Assembly: GCA_963969365.1 (NCBI GenBank)
Contig: OZ017749.1
Location: forward strand, 744,001-808,000
Length of the DNA: 64,000 nt
Reading direction: 5' to 3'
Source of the DNA: Asterochloris sp. CNOR1
Lineage: Eukaryota > Chlorophyta > Trebouxiophyceae > Trebouxiales > Trebouxiaceae
Shown here: in pieces, positions 12,177-24,480 of the stretch
How positions within the stretch are numbered: position 1 is the stretch's first letter
How the letters are laid out: each line of letters begins with the position of its first letter
Notes under the pieces: generated by a model
What the model saw: only the letters and a program-made list of their open reading frames with translations
The model's database searches: none
What the model was told of the DNA's origin: nothing
Program-made: the position numbers and the translations under genes

Positions 12177-15100
12177 TCAGCCGTTCTCCTGCTCCCCTCC
12201 ACCAAAGGCTTCATGGGACATCTCAGTCTCGGACTTGGCATAAGCTGACGCCTTGTGCTTGGGGGCAAAGGTGAATTGGGCAGGCGTGGGGCCCAGCAAC
12301 ATCTCTGAGATGCGGATCCAGTCTGCGGCTTGGTTGCTACAGGCAAAAGGAGCACACTGTCAGCATCAGGCACAGCTGCAGGATGCTGCAATGCAGGGAA
12401 AAGGGACGAGCACGGCACAGGCCGCTCACCCACAGCCGGCTGCTGGTGCAGCCTGCTGCAGGCACTTCCTATCAATGCCCAGCTGCTGCGACACGTCAAA
12501 CATGACTTGCCTGGCCAGAAGGGTCTCCAGATTGTTGCGCCCGCAGTAGTGAACCGTGCGCCAGTTCATAGCCTGGGGCATCACCTCCAGCAGGCCCACA
12601 GGGACATAGCGGTGCAGGAAGCTTAGCCACTCCAACAGGAAGCGCCTGCAATGTAGATAAAGTGTGAGAATTGTGCCACCTATGTCTGCTGAGGGGAGAG
12701 ACCCCTCCCTGCCGGAGAACCCCTCCCTCATGAGAAGACTTAGCAGTGAGGTGTGCCTCTTGGCCACAGGCATGGCAGGTGCACATGGCTGCAGCCTAGG
12801 CGTGATGCTCAAGGGCAGCAAGGACGCAGTGGGGCACAGCACCCTGCGCTGCAAACATTGGTAGGCTGCAGCACATGGCCTCAGGGCCGCTACAGTCCTG
12901 TCCTAGTGGACCTTGCCAACAGAGATGCCCTGCAAGTACAGCGCCCAACATATCATGGTGCTTGGCAGCATTGCCCAGCAAGCCCTGTACAGGACCACAA
13001 TCCAGTAGCTGACCCCCATACAGCCCCCACCCGCCTGCGTCAGCACCCTGGAAACAGGACAAAATTGACCCCACACCCTTTGTATGGAACCTGCGCTGCT
13101 CCAGGCCATGATTGCAGAACTGCTCAGCAGGTGCTTCACTAGCAAGTAAGAAAGGTCGGCCATGACGGCAGTCTGTGTCCCTACTGAATCTTGTGTAGAT
13201 GCTGCCCTCAGACACCTGCCAGCAGCCTGCACCACATCTGCAGCAGGCGCACAGGGGACAACTGCACACCTGGTGGTCTCCACACCTTTGGTGTCCGACC
13301 CCCAGTGCTCCAGGCCATAGCTGCAGAACTGCTTCAGAAGATCCAGGCGCTCTGAGGCACTGATGTCTATGTGACGCCGCTCTTTAATCTCCTGGAACAG
13401 CCACGGCTTGACCAGTGCCCCCCTGCATGGTTGCAGACCATAGTCAGTGCAGAGAACCAGCTGCAAAGTTGGGACAGCAACCGCTCAGAAACATGACTTA
13501 GCCAAAGAGCATGTGCCGGGCAGGCAGGGCAACGGCACCTGCAGAACAAGTGCTGCTTCATCTTTGCCTGCACCAAGCGTGAGGCGGGGCTTTCAAGCAG
13601 CATAACGCTGCAACCTGGAGGGCTTGTAGGGCCTGCTTGAGGGTGGAAAGCGGAGGAAGAGAACAGGGTGAGCAGAACCTGGCTGTGCCATGGTTCATCG
13701 CTGCATTGCCACATGAGTGTAAAGGCTTGACAGATCAGCCAGGGCCTGCTGGAGCGCAGCAGGCCAGGGTTGAGGCACACGGCTGCAGGGGGGGTGCAGT
13801 ACAGTTTGTGGTTGCAAGGAGTGCTTGGCCAGGCCTCAGCGACACTGCTTGAGTTTGACTGCTGAGCGAACAGAGGCTGGCCTGACTCTTGCATGATACC
13901 TCAGCAGGGTGCCTGTGCCGGGGCAAGTGGAGGCAACCTGAGCAGACACTGAGTTGACTCGCTGAAGGCATCAGTGGTACTTTTCACCTGTACACCATCA
14001 CCTGGCAATCATGCAGGTGCTCAGCTCTGGCGCTGCCTTCATGTGGGCCTCATAGTCTGTCCAAGAGAGCACGTCCCCATTACCCACCAGCGGAAGGTCA
14101 GGTGCCGCCTGAGCACAGCTGCCAATGTACTGCCAGTCAGCCAGGCGAGCATACCTGCACCAGATGGCAACACCTGCGTAAAGGAGAGACCTGATTTCTG
14201 GAAACATGTGACCATCGAGCTGACAGCTCACAAGTTGAGCAGCTGTGTTGTGGGCTGCCTGGGTTTGCATCGTGTCCAGACCTGAGTACAGAGATCATGA
14301 TGCTGCATGCTGAGTATTGTGTCTTCCAATGTTTATCAGCAGCCATGAGCCAACATGACCCCCGCAAGTGTAAAGATGAACACAGCACTGCTTTAGTGTC
14401 TTGCAAGCTGGCCAATGACATTCCTGACCCATTGCAGCTACTACAGCTGCCCAGGCAGGGTCACAGCTGCAGAACATTTACATCTCAGGCAGAAAGGCCG
14501 GCAATGATGGCTGAGCAACCTCAGCTGCCACAGGCAGCCTTTCAGGGTATCCACACAGCTGCAGCACCTCATGACTTCAGGCCAGGAAAGGTGAGTGAAC
14601 CAACTCAGCATGGTCTTGGCTGCCATAAGCAGCCCTTTGGGATCCCTGCTGCCCACAAACAAAGATCAGGCAGCATGTGGAGCATGGCCTACCTCTGTTG
14701 GCGGGACCGGCCATGCAGGGTGACAGCTGCAGCGCCCCAGGACTTGAGCGCAGGCAGCAGGCTGTGCGCCATGTCCTTATTGTCATGGTAGCCTTTGCGC
14801 AGCTTGACTGTGAGTGGGCAGGTGAGTACTGAGGACATGCCGCGCACCACCTGCTCTATGCGCTGCGGGCGCAGCAGCATGGCTGAGCCCGCATTCCTGC
14901 AAGCACCAACAGATGGGTCTGTGGCTCAGCACATGTACAGCCATGATAATGCTGCAGCCTTCATTCAGCATGGCTGAACCTGCACGCTTGTATAGAGGTG
15001 GAAAGCAGGTGGCCATGCTTGCATACAGAAGCTGAGGTGTCCCCGCCTAGGCATGCACAGCAAGCAGGCTGGAACATGCAGCATGCTGCATGGCTGTGCC

Positions 15101-18100
15101 TGCAGATACTGTAGGGGCCCACACCACTCGAAACAGCAGGCAAGCTGCTTTTGCAGTGGGATCCACCTGTCCCTCTCCCCTTAAACAGGTAGAATGTTGG
15201 CAGGCCTTCTGCCCCAAAAGCCTCAGCTCAGCAGCAGGCTTCTAGTACCTCAACAGGGGTTGGAAATGCAGCAGCATGGATGACAAGGCCATGCCTGCAC
15301 TTGAGCACTGAGCAAGCAAACTCACTTGTCGCAGATTAGGTCGATGGGGCAGCCCATGTTGACATCAACAAAGGTGACATCGCAGGTGTCCTCTATCAGC
15401 TGGGCACAGCGTGTCATGGCATCAGCGTAGCCCCCGCAGATCTGCAGCAGCAGGGTGAAAAACAGACATCAGACTCTGTGTCTCTGCACAGTGGGCAGCA
15501 TGTCCCCCACCAATCTGCAGCAGTGAGCACAGCCTGTGTGCAAGCGGACCCAGCTACCTAACCCCAGTCATGCTGCCCCCAACATGGCGCCAAGCTAGAG
15601 TCCTGCACATCAGAGCAGCTGCATACAAAGCCTGTTGCTGCAAACCTGGTCCCAACCCAGTCTCTTGGTACAGAGGAGGTCAAGCAGTGCAGATCCTCAG
15701 GAAACAGATTGAGCTCCCCTGTACGCCAGGACTGTCCTTGAAGAAGTGCAGCTCAAGCAGTGCCAAACCTTACAATCAAGATGCTGCTCTGTAGGGCCTT
15801 GAAGAGCTGACCTGAACGCCAAAGATGTCCTCAGAGGGATGTCTCTTGAGCAGGGCCCACTCCGGCTGGTGTCCCTGCAGCAGGTTGGTGGCCAGCGCCA
15901 TCTCTCCACAAGTGATATCAGCCCCCAGGGCCTTACACACCCGTCTGCAGAGCAGAGGCATCAGTCATGCTTAGCCCACGTAGTCACTGCCCTGCACACA
16001 GTGCAGGCAGCACCAAGCACTGAGAAGGTTCGAGGTGCTGGCAGGGGATTGTTCCATGCCACCCAGCCAGCAGCAGCAAGTGCTGTGTGCATGGAGACTC
16101 AAGCATCTTGCACGGATCAAGCCCAGCACAGGCAGAGCAGGTGCAGGCATGAGCAGGTTTATGGTGCAACGATGCCATGGGGTTGGTGCATCCTGCTGCT
16201 GGGCAAGCTGAGCCAGCACTGCGCTGCTTGGGACGCATCTGGCAGCGTGCAGCCTCCTGTCACTCACCTGAAGGGCAGATTGCCCACAGTGGTGAGCGGG
16301 GCAAGCCACAGCTTCCCCCGCACGTCCAAAGTTGGGCGCTCAGCAGCTCGCAGGGGAACGTCCAGGCCCTGGGCAGAATCGTCTGTTCCCCTACAGACAG
16401 CGCAGAAGTGTATGGCTGTGCACAAGTAAGAGCAGCTGCTGCAACAATGCTAAAGATCCAGGGGTTGGTATATTTGACTTGGCTACCTGTTGCAGTGCTG
16501 CATAGGAGGGCAAGCGCTTTGTGACAGCAGACAACAAGATCTAGTCGAAACTCACTGCAGATGCCGTACTCTACTGAAGCCAGTCGTCACTGTTCAGCAG
16601 TACAGTACAAAGCTCATGCTGCAGGAGCAGAGGGGCAGCATCACACAGGCAAGCTGCTGCAACAGGTGGCTGACATGCTGCACAGGAAAGCAGGCTGGGC
16701 ATGCAGCATGGGCCTGAGCCCACACTCTGACAAAGGCGGTGCAGTACATGGAGGGAAACCAGGTCTGCTGTCAGCTGTTGCTGTCGTTTAAGATGCAGCA
16801 GTAAGCCAGAATCGCCTTGCTTGCCTTTGTGCATGGAAGCAGACCACCTACAGTGAAGCTGTGCTCACTTTCTGAGATTGTACAGCTTCACAGGCTCTGC
16901 AGCGCTGCCTGGGTGCAGGCTGTTGCTCTGCAGCGGGGCAGCCGCCATCGGCTTGGCACCACCTGAGGCATCTGGCTTTGCATGCTTGGCTGCCGCCTCC
17001 TCCCAGAGTAAGTCACCCTGCTCCCTGCCACGCTTGTGCCCAGCCAGGCCATTTGCAGCAGCGTCTACAGCAACTTGTCTGCTGCTGGGGCTGCCAGCAG
17101 CAGGAGCTGCAGCTGCTTTGGCAGCAGTGTCAGAAGCCTGTTGAGCATCTCTGATGCCCACACTAGTCTCGCCAGCAAAGGTGCTGCTTGGGAGCCCTGT
17201 GCCATTGGCAACAGGCGGCACAGTGCCGTTTGCAGCAGCACTGCTGCATGGCTCAGCTTGCAATGGCTGGCCAGCCCTCCTTGCCTTTGTCAGCGTGGCA
17301 TCTCTGGTGGCAGCCTCGCCGCCTTTTTGGTTACCCTTCTGGTCGCAATCCTTCTGGCCACCCTTTTGGTTGCCACCCTTGTTCTGCTGGCGGCTGACTT
17401 TGACCCCCAACGTGTTCAACACAGCATCTGCTCTAGTGAAGTCATATGTGTGCTTCCGCAGCTGGGTCTGCAGGGCAGGTCACAGGGTGTGTGCTGGTGC
17501 TTCGCACTGCATCCACGGTTGCAAAGGCACACGTCAATGTCCACAGCTGGGTTCGTGGGGCAGCAGTGCACACCATGATGTGTATATATCTTGCTGCATC
17601 AGCCCGCACAAGCAACTTGGTCATGCTCCCTCCAATGCAGGGCAGACAAAGTATCTGTGTGGCAAGGCAGCACCTGTACAGGGGCCCAAAGGCAAGCCCC
17701 CCCCCGAACCAATACTTTGTGAGGATCACTGAGCAAAGGCAACCCAAGGCTCCAACAGGCAGCCCCACACCCACCTGAACAGCTTTGGCCTGGATGTTCA
17801 CAGGAGCCTCTATCTTAGAGGCCACTGGAAGTATCACAACCTGTCCCGCCCCTGTGGTAGCTCTGCAGCCAGACGGCCCTGCAGGTGCTGGGTCCCGCCC
17901 ACCAGCTGAGCTCAGCTCCACAGCTGGTGCTGCGGGCACTTCAGAAGTCACAGCCACGTCAGCAGCAGCTGCTGCTGCCACCTGGACAGGGCTGGAACCA
18001 GCAGGCGCTGCAAGCAAACCAGCAGCAGCGCCTGATGGGTCCTTCTGGCCAGGCTGGCGGTCTGCGCCACTGTGGGTGGACGCCCAACGACATGTGATGC

Positions 18101-18946
18101 CTGCAGTGCAGGCATACCGGGCTGCTGGAAGAGACTGGCTGGATAATGTCTCAGGCAAGAGACAGAGCAGTGCTGGGCAGGATGCTCTGCCTGCATGTCA
18201 TGACCCGGCATGCATGGCATGCATGAAGCAGCACTGGCCAGTGCAGCAGAACGGTGCCAAGAAATTCCAAGTAATGACCCCACCCTGCGCCTGCAGCCAC
18301 ATTCCCAGGAGGTCTGAAGGCCTTGCCCTGCAGCTCTGGGGGCTGTGGAAACCAGACAGCCAGGGTATGACACCATGTCGATGCATGACGCACCGAAGGG
18401 GCAGGGCGCAGGGTCTGAGCTGAAGGGGCACCGCCCAGGCAGGTCAGCCGGCTTCTGCTTCAGGTAAGCTGCCATGTCGTGGCTAAAGTGGCACTTGTCC
18501 CCCAGCATGCACTGCCCCTGGAGGCTGCGGTTGCAGATCTCCAGCCCCTTTTGGGCATGCCGCTCCTGCAGCAGGGGACATGCTCTTGGAGTGCAGTGAC
18601 ATATCTCCAGCTGCTCGTGATGCACTGCTGCCTCCCACTGCACCTGCTCAACCAAAGCTGGAGTGCCATCCAGGCCCTTACGAGCTTGCCATTGCAATGT
18701 ATGCACCGCTGGAGCTCAGCTTGCCAGTCAAGGAGCCCAAAGGCAGCCCCATCTACGGCTGCCCATCTACATGATTGCATGCCAGCATACCCGCTTCTCC
18801 TGTCGGCCACTCTTCTTCTTATCAAGGACCTTGGCCTGCTGCACTGGAGGCATCTCCTCATCCTGTAGCCAGTACTCCTTCTTCACTGGAGCAATGCATT
18901 TGGCAACCAGCTCCTCTGCTGACAGCTGGTTCCAAAATGGTGCCAT
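12177..18946 (-). CDS. DUS3: tRNA-dihydrouridine(47) synthase, DUS3 family, 12 exons
   Basis: Model: complement(join(12177..12336, 12511..12645, 13270..13422, 14002..14154, 14693..14896, 15326..15441, 15812..15944, 16268..16390, 16869..17467, 17775..18100, 18394..18565, 18791..18946)), 809 residues, phase kept. The N-terminus has two CCCH zinc-finger segments ([19 protein letters not shown], then [16 protein letters not shown]), followed by a long low-complexity Ala/Gly/Lys linker. The FMN-dependent TIM barrel follows: [26 protein letters not shown] with the catalytic Cys in [38 protein letters not shown], and a C-terminal helical domain with [14 protein letters not shown]. It reduces uridine to dihydrouridine in the tRNA variable loop, with reported activity on mRNA. 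The last intron is GC-AG (donor at 12510), supported because LLAS-NQAADW matches the family across the junction. Confidence 0.95.
13069..13140. repeat. Echo of DUS3 exon 10 in the adjacent intron
   Basis: This stretch resembles 13279-13350, which encodes the end of the exon reading [12 protein letters not shown]...KGVE. The minus-strand echo reads [18 protein letters not shown]. About 210 bp separate the copies. The echo is diverged and ends without a convincing donor. Confidence 0.7.
14963..14995. repeat. Short echo of DUS3 exon 8 start in the preceding intron
   Basis: The minus-strand echo reads [12 protein letters not shown], beside the real exon start at 14896 reading [10 protein letters not shown]. 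The echo is about 90 bp upstream in the intron and lacks a clean acceptor. Confidence 0.5.
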
Positions 18947-20705
18947 GACTCCACTATATCCAGCACAGCATGCAGATCTGTCTCAACAGCAGTCTGATGA
19001 GTTCCACAGAAAAGCAATCTACACAAATACAATTTCTACAGAAACCAGACCTCCAGGTGCCCATGTCACGGTACATTCTGACCCACCTGTATCGTCCTCC
19101 TTCCATTTGAGGGCTCAGTCCGCATACTCACTTACTGTATGGACCAGACTCACCTGTACTTGCTTCCACTGGACAGCAGCTGCTTCAAAGGGGCTCTATC
19201 GATGACCAGCGGCAGCTGCAGCTGTGCTGATCAGGAATGCAGGCCAGGTTATGAGTGGGATCAAGCCCTGATATTTTGCTGCTGCTGCCCAAATGCTTCA
19301 ATTCAAAACAATCATCACAAAGGGTGGGCACACCACCACAAGACCTGAGACTGTGAGGCCTTTCACCATCAAAGGGCTTTGATGTCTGTGCATTGGCATG
19401 GTAGCAATCGGTGGAGGCCACCCGGCTGTAATGCAGTAGCTACAAGCAGGGCTGCTCTCTGGCTGGCCGGTCTGCAGCATAAGAGATCACAATGGGCCAG
19501 GCGGCGGCGGTGTGGATGAGAACCCAGATACCTCTTTCCCTGCCATCAGAGGAGGGCACCTGGCAGAGGTGCAGTGGGCTGTGCAGCAAAGTTGTCCAAA
19601 CTTAAAATCTGCAACCATTTATGCCTGGGCAGCAGTCAGGATGGCACTGCAGTGTGCAACATGATGGTTGCTCACTTCAGCGCATTGCTACGGCTGATAT
19701 CTGGGCACATAGGCGCCATCTGCTGGGCACGCCAGCAGCATCACCATGCCCATGGTGAACATCTGGAAAGCTGCATCTTTGTTAGATAAACTCACTGTGT
19801 AATGCTCATGCTGTCATGTATTGTGCTGTACATGGCATCAAATGGAGTGCACTTGCTCCAGGTGCCCATGGTGCAGCTCAAAATCTTGCAGGCAATCTGA
19901 TACATGCACACCTGACCCTGAGGGTCTTGCTCCCAGCTGAGCTTGTGGACTGCAGCGTAGCTGTGCTCACTGACTGAATACTTATAAATACAGATTCAGA
20001 TGCCATGCAGTGCGCCTGAATACTGCTTATTTACCTGTGCTACACGGCAGACATGTCATGCAGTGCACTTCAATGGCTTATTCAGGTTTGACTCATGGCA
20101 GATGCCCCAGTTACGGGTGGCCAACAAATGCAGATGCTGATGCTTGACAGCTTCAGGTCACAACAGATTTGAGCTCTCAATGAGCTTCATGTGGTCAGAG
20201 CCGTCTCGCTTTGCTCAGGGATCCAGCCTCTGCGCTCTGCAGGTCATGCATGAAAGTCAGCAGCAGGATTGAAGACAGCCACGCACATCAGCAGTGACAC
20301 CGCTGCTGCATCATGCTTGCGATTCCTTGCTGGTCGCACCTCGTCTGCTGCACATCTTTTGGTGGCTGTGCCACCTCTTACGCTGGCTGATTGATGATGT
20401 GAGCGGCCCGCATGCTGCTGAGTCTGCCCCAGGTCAGCTGCAGCCAGCAGAAGCAGAACTTGAGATGATAGCTCAATGAGGCCAGGAAGCGACTTTGCGC
20501 TGTGAGCACCACTGGCACATTCTGGGCAAATTGGTGTGTTTATGACTCAAGGCCGGCGGCCTTTTGCGACACTGCTCAGGGGCTACATGCCAACTTTGCA
20601 CTATTGTCCTCAATGCCAGATTCAAGGACCACAGCCTCCAACGCCATTGTCAGACGATTCTCATTCGGCCCTGTTCAAGCCATACATGCGGGGACCTCAA
20701 CTCCC
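18947..20705. other. Intergenic, no gene supported
   Basis: This 1.76 kb lies between the DUS3 start codon and the NSE4 stop codon, both genes on the minus strand. I found only short frames without protein-like composition. It should contain the DUS3 promoter and the NSE4 3' UTR. The base composition near 19960-20110 is locally more AT-rich than the genes. Confidence 0.5.
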
Positions 20706-23700
20706 TCACTGCCTTTTTGCTTCAGCACGTCTCAAGCACGACCCACCTCCAACATTGCCGCCGTAGTCTGGACGGTCCTTCATAAGGCACTGGGCAGGGG
20801 CCACATGCTGGCACCACTCCTCCCAGTCCACCATGCTGTAGCTCTGAATGTACTGAAGCCGCTCCTTGGTTAATGCAGGATCCTACAGCCAGGGGCAGGC
20901 AGGATTTTGACACCATGGCAGCTAGCCAATGTCCTCAAGAATGGCTCTCTCTTGAATTGCAGCAGGTGGATGTGCCACCAACTAGGCCTGCAGGCAAAGC
21001 TGCGCTGGCCAGGCATTTCCTGCTGCAGCTCTGCATACGCTGCATGCGCTCCTTGATGAGCACAGGGTCCAGCAGACAGTGGCAGCCAGCAGAACAATCA
21101 GGACGATGGCCTGCGATGTCAAGGGCTGATGACAGGGCAGACTCTGCAGCAGGTGGGTTAGGCCCAAGTCACAGTCATACTGCCTCAGAAGCTTCCTGGC
21201 CTGGACCCAGAAGCGGAGAGGCAGCGTCGCGGGCAGCTCTCGCACCCGAGACGTGCTGTGCATTGTGAGATGGGCTTGGCAGGCAGGCCCTGCATGACCC
21301 AGCTGCAGACAGCTTGCACTGGCTCCAGTGCGCCATGGCAGACCCCAAGCCAAGCCAGAGAGAAGCAGGCAGACCTAATGCTGATTTGGAAAAAGTGATG
21401 CTGCAAGCAAGGCTTGCCAGCAAAGCGGCAGTGAGCTGTCCCTGGCAGGCGCCACCAGCAAAACAACAGCCCTGGACGCCCACCTGCTGTTGCTGCTGCT
21501 GCTGTGCCTTCTGGGGCTTGTGCACGTGCACAACAGTGCCCAGCTCCTCATCTTTGAGGAATTTGACCTTGCTGTCCCTGACCTGCATAGAGATGCAGGC
21601 GAACCAGTCAAGAACTTGTGCAAAAATGCAGATGAGGTCGTGGCTCACCCCAGGCAGACATCATGTAGCTGTGAGAGGGGTGCTCTGTCAGGCTGTCCAG
21701 GATGCAGTATGTCTCCCAGCTGTTCAGCATGCAGCCAAGTTTCATCATATGGTCAGCTTCCCCCAACACATGGTAGCCGGCGCTGACCAGCAAGAAATGC
21801 CCTATCATGCTGCAGAGGCAGCAGTGGCCCACCAGGAAGGACAAGGTGAACATGTTCTCCACAGTCTGTGCAAAGCTGCGGGGATTCAGCGTGAGCTCCA
21901 GGAGCCCGGCATGCTGCATCCTGTTCAACACCTGCAGACCAGGCAGCCGCAGCTGACAAGATTGAAGACCAGCAGCTGATTCATGTTAGCACAGTTTCCA
22001 TCGCTGTTTGAGCACAGTTGTTATCGCTCGAAACAGGCTTCTCTCAGGCCAGGTCTCACCCCACATCAGCCTCAGACCGCGTTCCAACGTGACATCCAGG
22101 TCAGCACAGAAGTCCACCAGCTCCACTAGACATGCAGCAGGAGTTCCCACCTTCCACACACTCCTCCATGTTCCTATCCTGTCAATCACTCAAATGTGCT
22201 GGGCAATCTGGCAGTCCCCCAGCAGGCACTTCTCCCTGAGCCACCCTTGCCAGCAGCAAAATCTGGAGCCCCAGGCATTGTATGCCGCCAGGGTTTGTCA
22301 TGAAGCCTGCAGGCAGCACTGCCCACCTCCCACATCTCCTCCATGTTCCTGTCAGTCTCCTGCTTCTCCTGGTCCTCTGTGTTGACCAGCTCCACAGGGC
22401 GTTCTAAGGCGCCCACCTTCTTCTTCTGCAACCTCTGAGCGGCAGGCTTGCGCGGCTTGGGCGCTGCGTCAATTGCGCCCAGCATGCATGTCATACCTTC
22501 ATCACAAGCGCAGACGTGAGCGGGCTGACATGTGAGGCATCAGCAGAGTACTTAGATGCAATGTGCGGCACCTGCGGGGTCAGGCAGCATGCAGGACATG
22601 CCTGCAGCAGGATCACTTTGCGAATCAAGTGCTTGGGCCAGAGGTGCTCTACCATGGCACTGTAACATCTTGGAGGGTTGTGGAACGCGATTGCACAAGC
22701 CTGTGCGCTTCATCAATTGTGCAGAGCTGCACAGGCAGCTTGAGAAGGGGCTGCAGGAGCCTGGGCCACCTTGACTGAACCCAGCATGCTGACAGCTGCC
22801 TCTCAAGGGCAGCCTGAGGACACCCTGCCCACAGGCCAGTGCTTTGGCATGTCCTTGTGCAGCCTTCACAGTGGAGCAGCTCCCAGATGGCTTCTACAGG
22901 TGCTCCAACCCAACACTGGGTCCCATTGTCAATAGGTCAGCCATGTGCTCGCTGCGCACACCCTGCTGTCTTGCTGTGCACCTGGTGCAGTGAAGAAGAA
23001 GTCCTTGACTGCCCGCGACAGCCTGTCCCAGGAGAAGGCGTCCGGGTCATTCTCCAGGTCATCGCTGCCTGCTGACCCAAACTTGTGGCGTAGCGCTCTG
23101 AGCAGGTCCTGCCCCGACTTGGCCTGCAAGTAGATGAGAGGAGTGTCCATCAGACTGCCTGGCAGCCTGGGCAATTTTGCTGCCCGAGCCCGGACCATAG
23201 CCTCATCTGCAGGGCTACAAGCACGGGACAAAGCAGATTCTGCCCCACCTTGGGGATTCAGCCTGCAGTTTGAAGATGGGTGTCGCCCAGCTTGACCATA
23301 TCGGGGGGTGCTAGCATCGTCATACCGGCTGCTGCGCTGCCACAGTTCCAGACCACTGCTGGCCGCAGACCCACCTTATTGCCAGCCACCATCTTCTGGG
23401 CACGCTTGCAGCCAAATTCAGTGAGCAGGGAGAAGGCCTCTGCATCCTTGGCCTGCTCCCTGGGATGGGCCACTACAGCACACAGAGCACCAGTGAGGCT
23501 GAAGCTCAGGGACAAGCTGCCCAGTTGGTGCAGCCAACGCAACAACACAGGCCAGTGATTCACTGAGGGAGGTTGCACATGCGTGCCAAGGGCTTTGCAG
23601 CTGCATACAGCCAATTCAGTAGGTGCCGCTAGAGCAGCAGCACAGGCCAGCAGGCAAGCAAGGGGAGGGGCTAAGTGTCACGACTGCCAAGTGCTCGGCA

Positions 23701-24304
23701 GCTGCACACAGGTGGTGGCTTGCCACACAGGCTCTGCTGGGCCAGCACTATCTGCTGCTGGGTGCATGAGAGCCTTACCTTCTCTCTGAGTCTCATTGAC
23801 ACGCCTCAGGTAGTCTTGCAACGTGGACTTGGAGGGATCCTCCAGGTCATCCTTTGAGCCTGCACATGTAGAGGCACATGATCCTGCATCCTCCAAAGCC
23901 ACATTTGGGGTTGGGTCCCCTGATGCAGTCTTAGGACCTGCACACGAACAGGTGCTCAGCTGCTGATGATGCCACAGCACAGGTGTTTGCACACACAGGC
24001 ACATGGAATGCACACCCTTCTAGTCACCAGAGCCACAGGAGCTGCACTGCACGGGGACACACAGCATAGCTTTGGGAGCGCATGTCTGCTAAGTGCAAAT
24101 GGTGTGCATTTCTGTGCATTGCACATTGCTGGTGGCTGCGCCACCAGCGCAGGCAAGAAGCACAACAAACAATGCATGCAAACGGGGGCACACTGTCCAA
24201 CACAGCACCGCACGCGTGATGTCCTGTTGGAGCTTGACATACTCCTCTCTTGTTCTCCGTGCGTTTTCATGCTGCAGAGGACACCACAGCACCAGTTCAG
24301 GCAT
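20706..24304 (-). CDS. NSE4: NSE4, kleisin subunit of the SMC5/6 complex, 8 exons
   Basis: Model: complement(join(20706..20882, 21484..21582, 21833..21931, 22327..22496, 22982..23123, 23375..23472, 23779..23859, 24214..24304)), about 320 residues. Diagnostic blocks: an N-terminal helix REEYVKLQQDITR; HPREQAKDAEAFSLLTEFG (plants have KPREQVADAEAL); FSWDRLSRAVKDFF; the C-terminal winged-helix segment NPRSFAQTVENMFTLSFLV, the most conserved NSE4 motif; and a terminal SMVDWEEWCQHV. NSE4 bridges the SMC5 and SMC6 heads and is needed for recombination repair and meiosis. A polyQ run follows HVHKPQKA. Exon 2 has an alternative in-frame acceptor at 23937 that would add 26 residues. The first exon may be incomplete: PLQHENARR is preceded by a GTCCTCTGCAG that resembles an acceptor. 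Its upstream region is shared with the divergent gene at 24481. Confidence 0.88.
21020..21069. repeat. Echo of the terminal NSE4 exon
   Basis: On the minus strand this reads DPVLIKERMQRMQSCS, beside DPALTKERLQYIQSYS at the start of the real last exon (high end 20882), 187 bp away in the preceding intron. The echo is preceded by CTGCTG rather than an AG acceptor, so it should not be spliced in. Confidence 0.8.
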
Positions 24305-24480
24305 GCTGCGTTACTGGTCAATGTGAGGAAAGCCAGCATGGATCATGCCTTCCCTGGGACCTTTGGTCTGCCTGGGAGGCCATCCCCCGTTGAGACGAAG
24401 TCGCCATGCAGGTAATGAGAGGGAAAGCGCTACATGCTCAAAGCAAAAGTCATTTAGGGTAGAACAGGTCGTCACCTGCA
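24305..24480. promoter_or_regulatory. Short bidirectional upstream region of NSE4 and the 24481 gene
   Basis: Only about 175 bp separate two start codons pointing away from each other. A shared promoter is an inference from spacing; I see no TATA-like element that decides it. Part of this interval may be a first NSE4 exon. Confidence 0.4.

Noticed and set aside
14693-14896. Apparent loss of a catalytic Cys in DUS3 (NAGSAM instead of a Cys-containing segment)
   Set aside because: The catalytic cysteine of dihydrouridine synthases is the one in the GCP motif, which is intact in the exon at 15326..15441.
17442-18158. Long continuous minus-strand frame across a DUS3 intron
   Set aside because: Only 17775..18100 of it is exon; the remainder is the following intron, shown by strong splice sites and phase with 17467.
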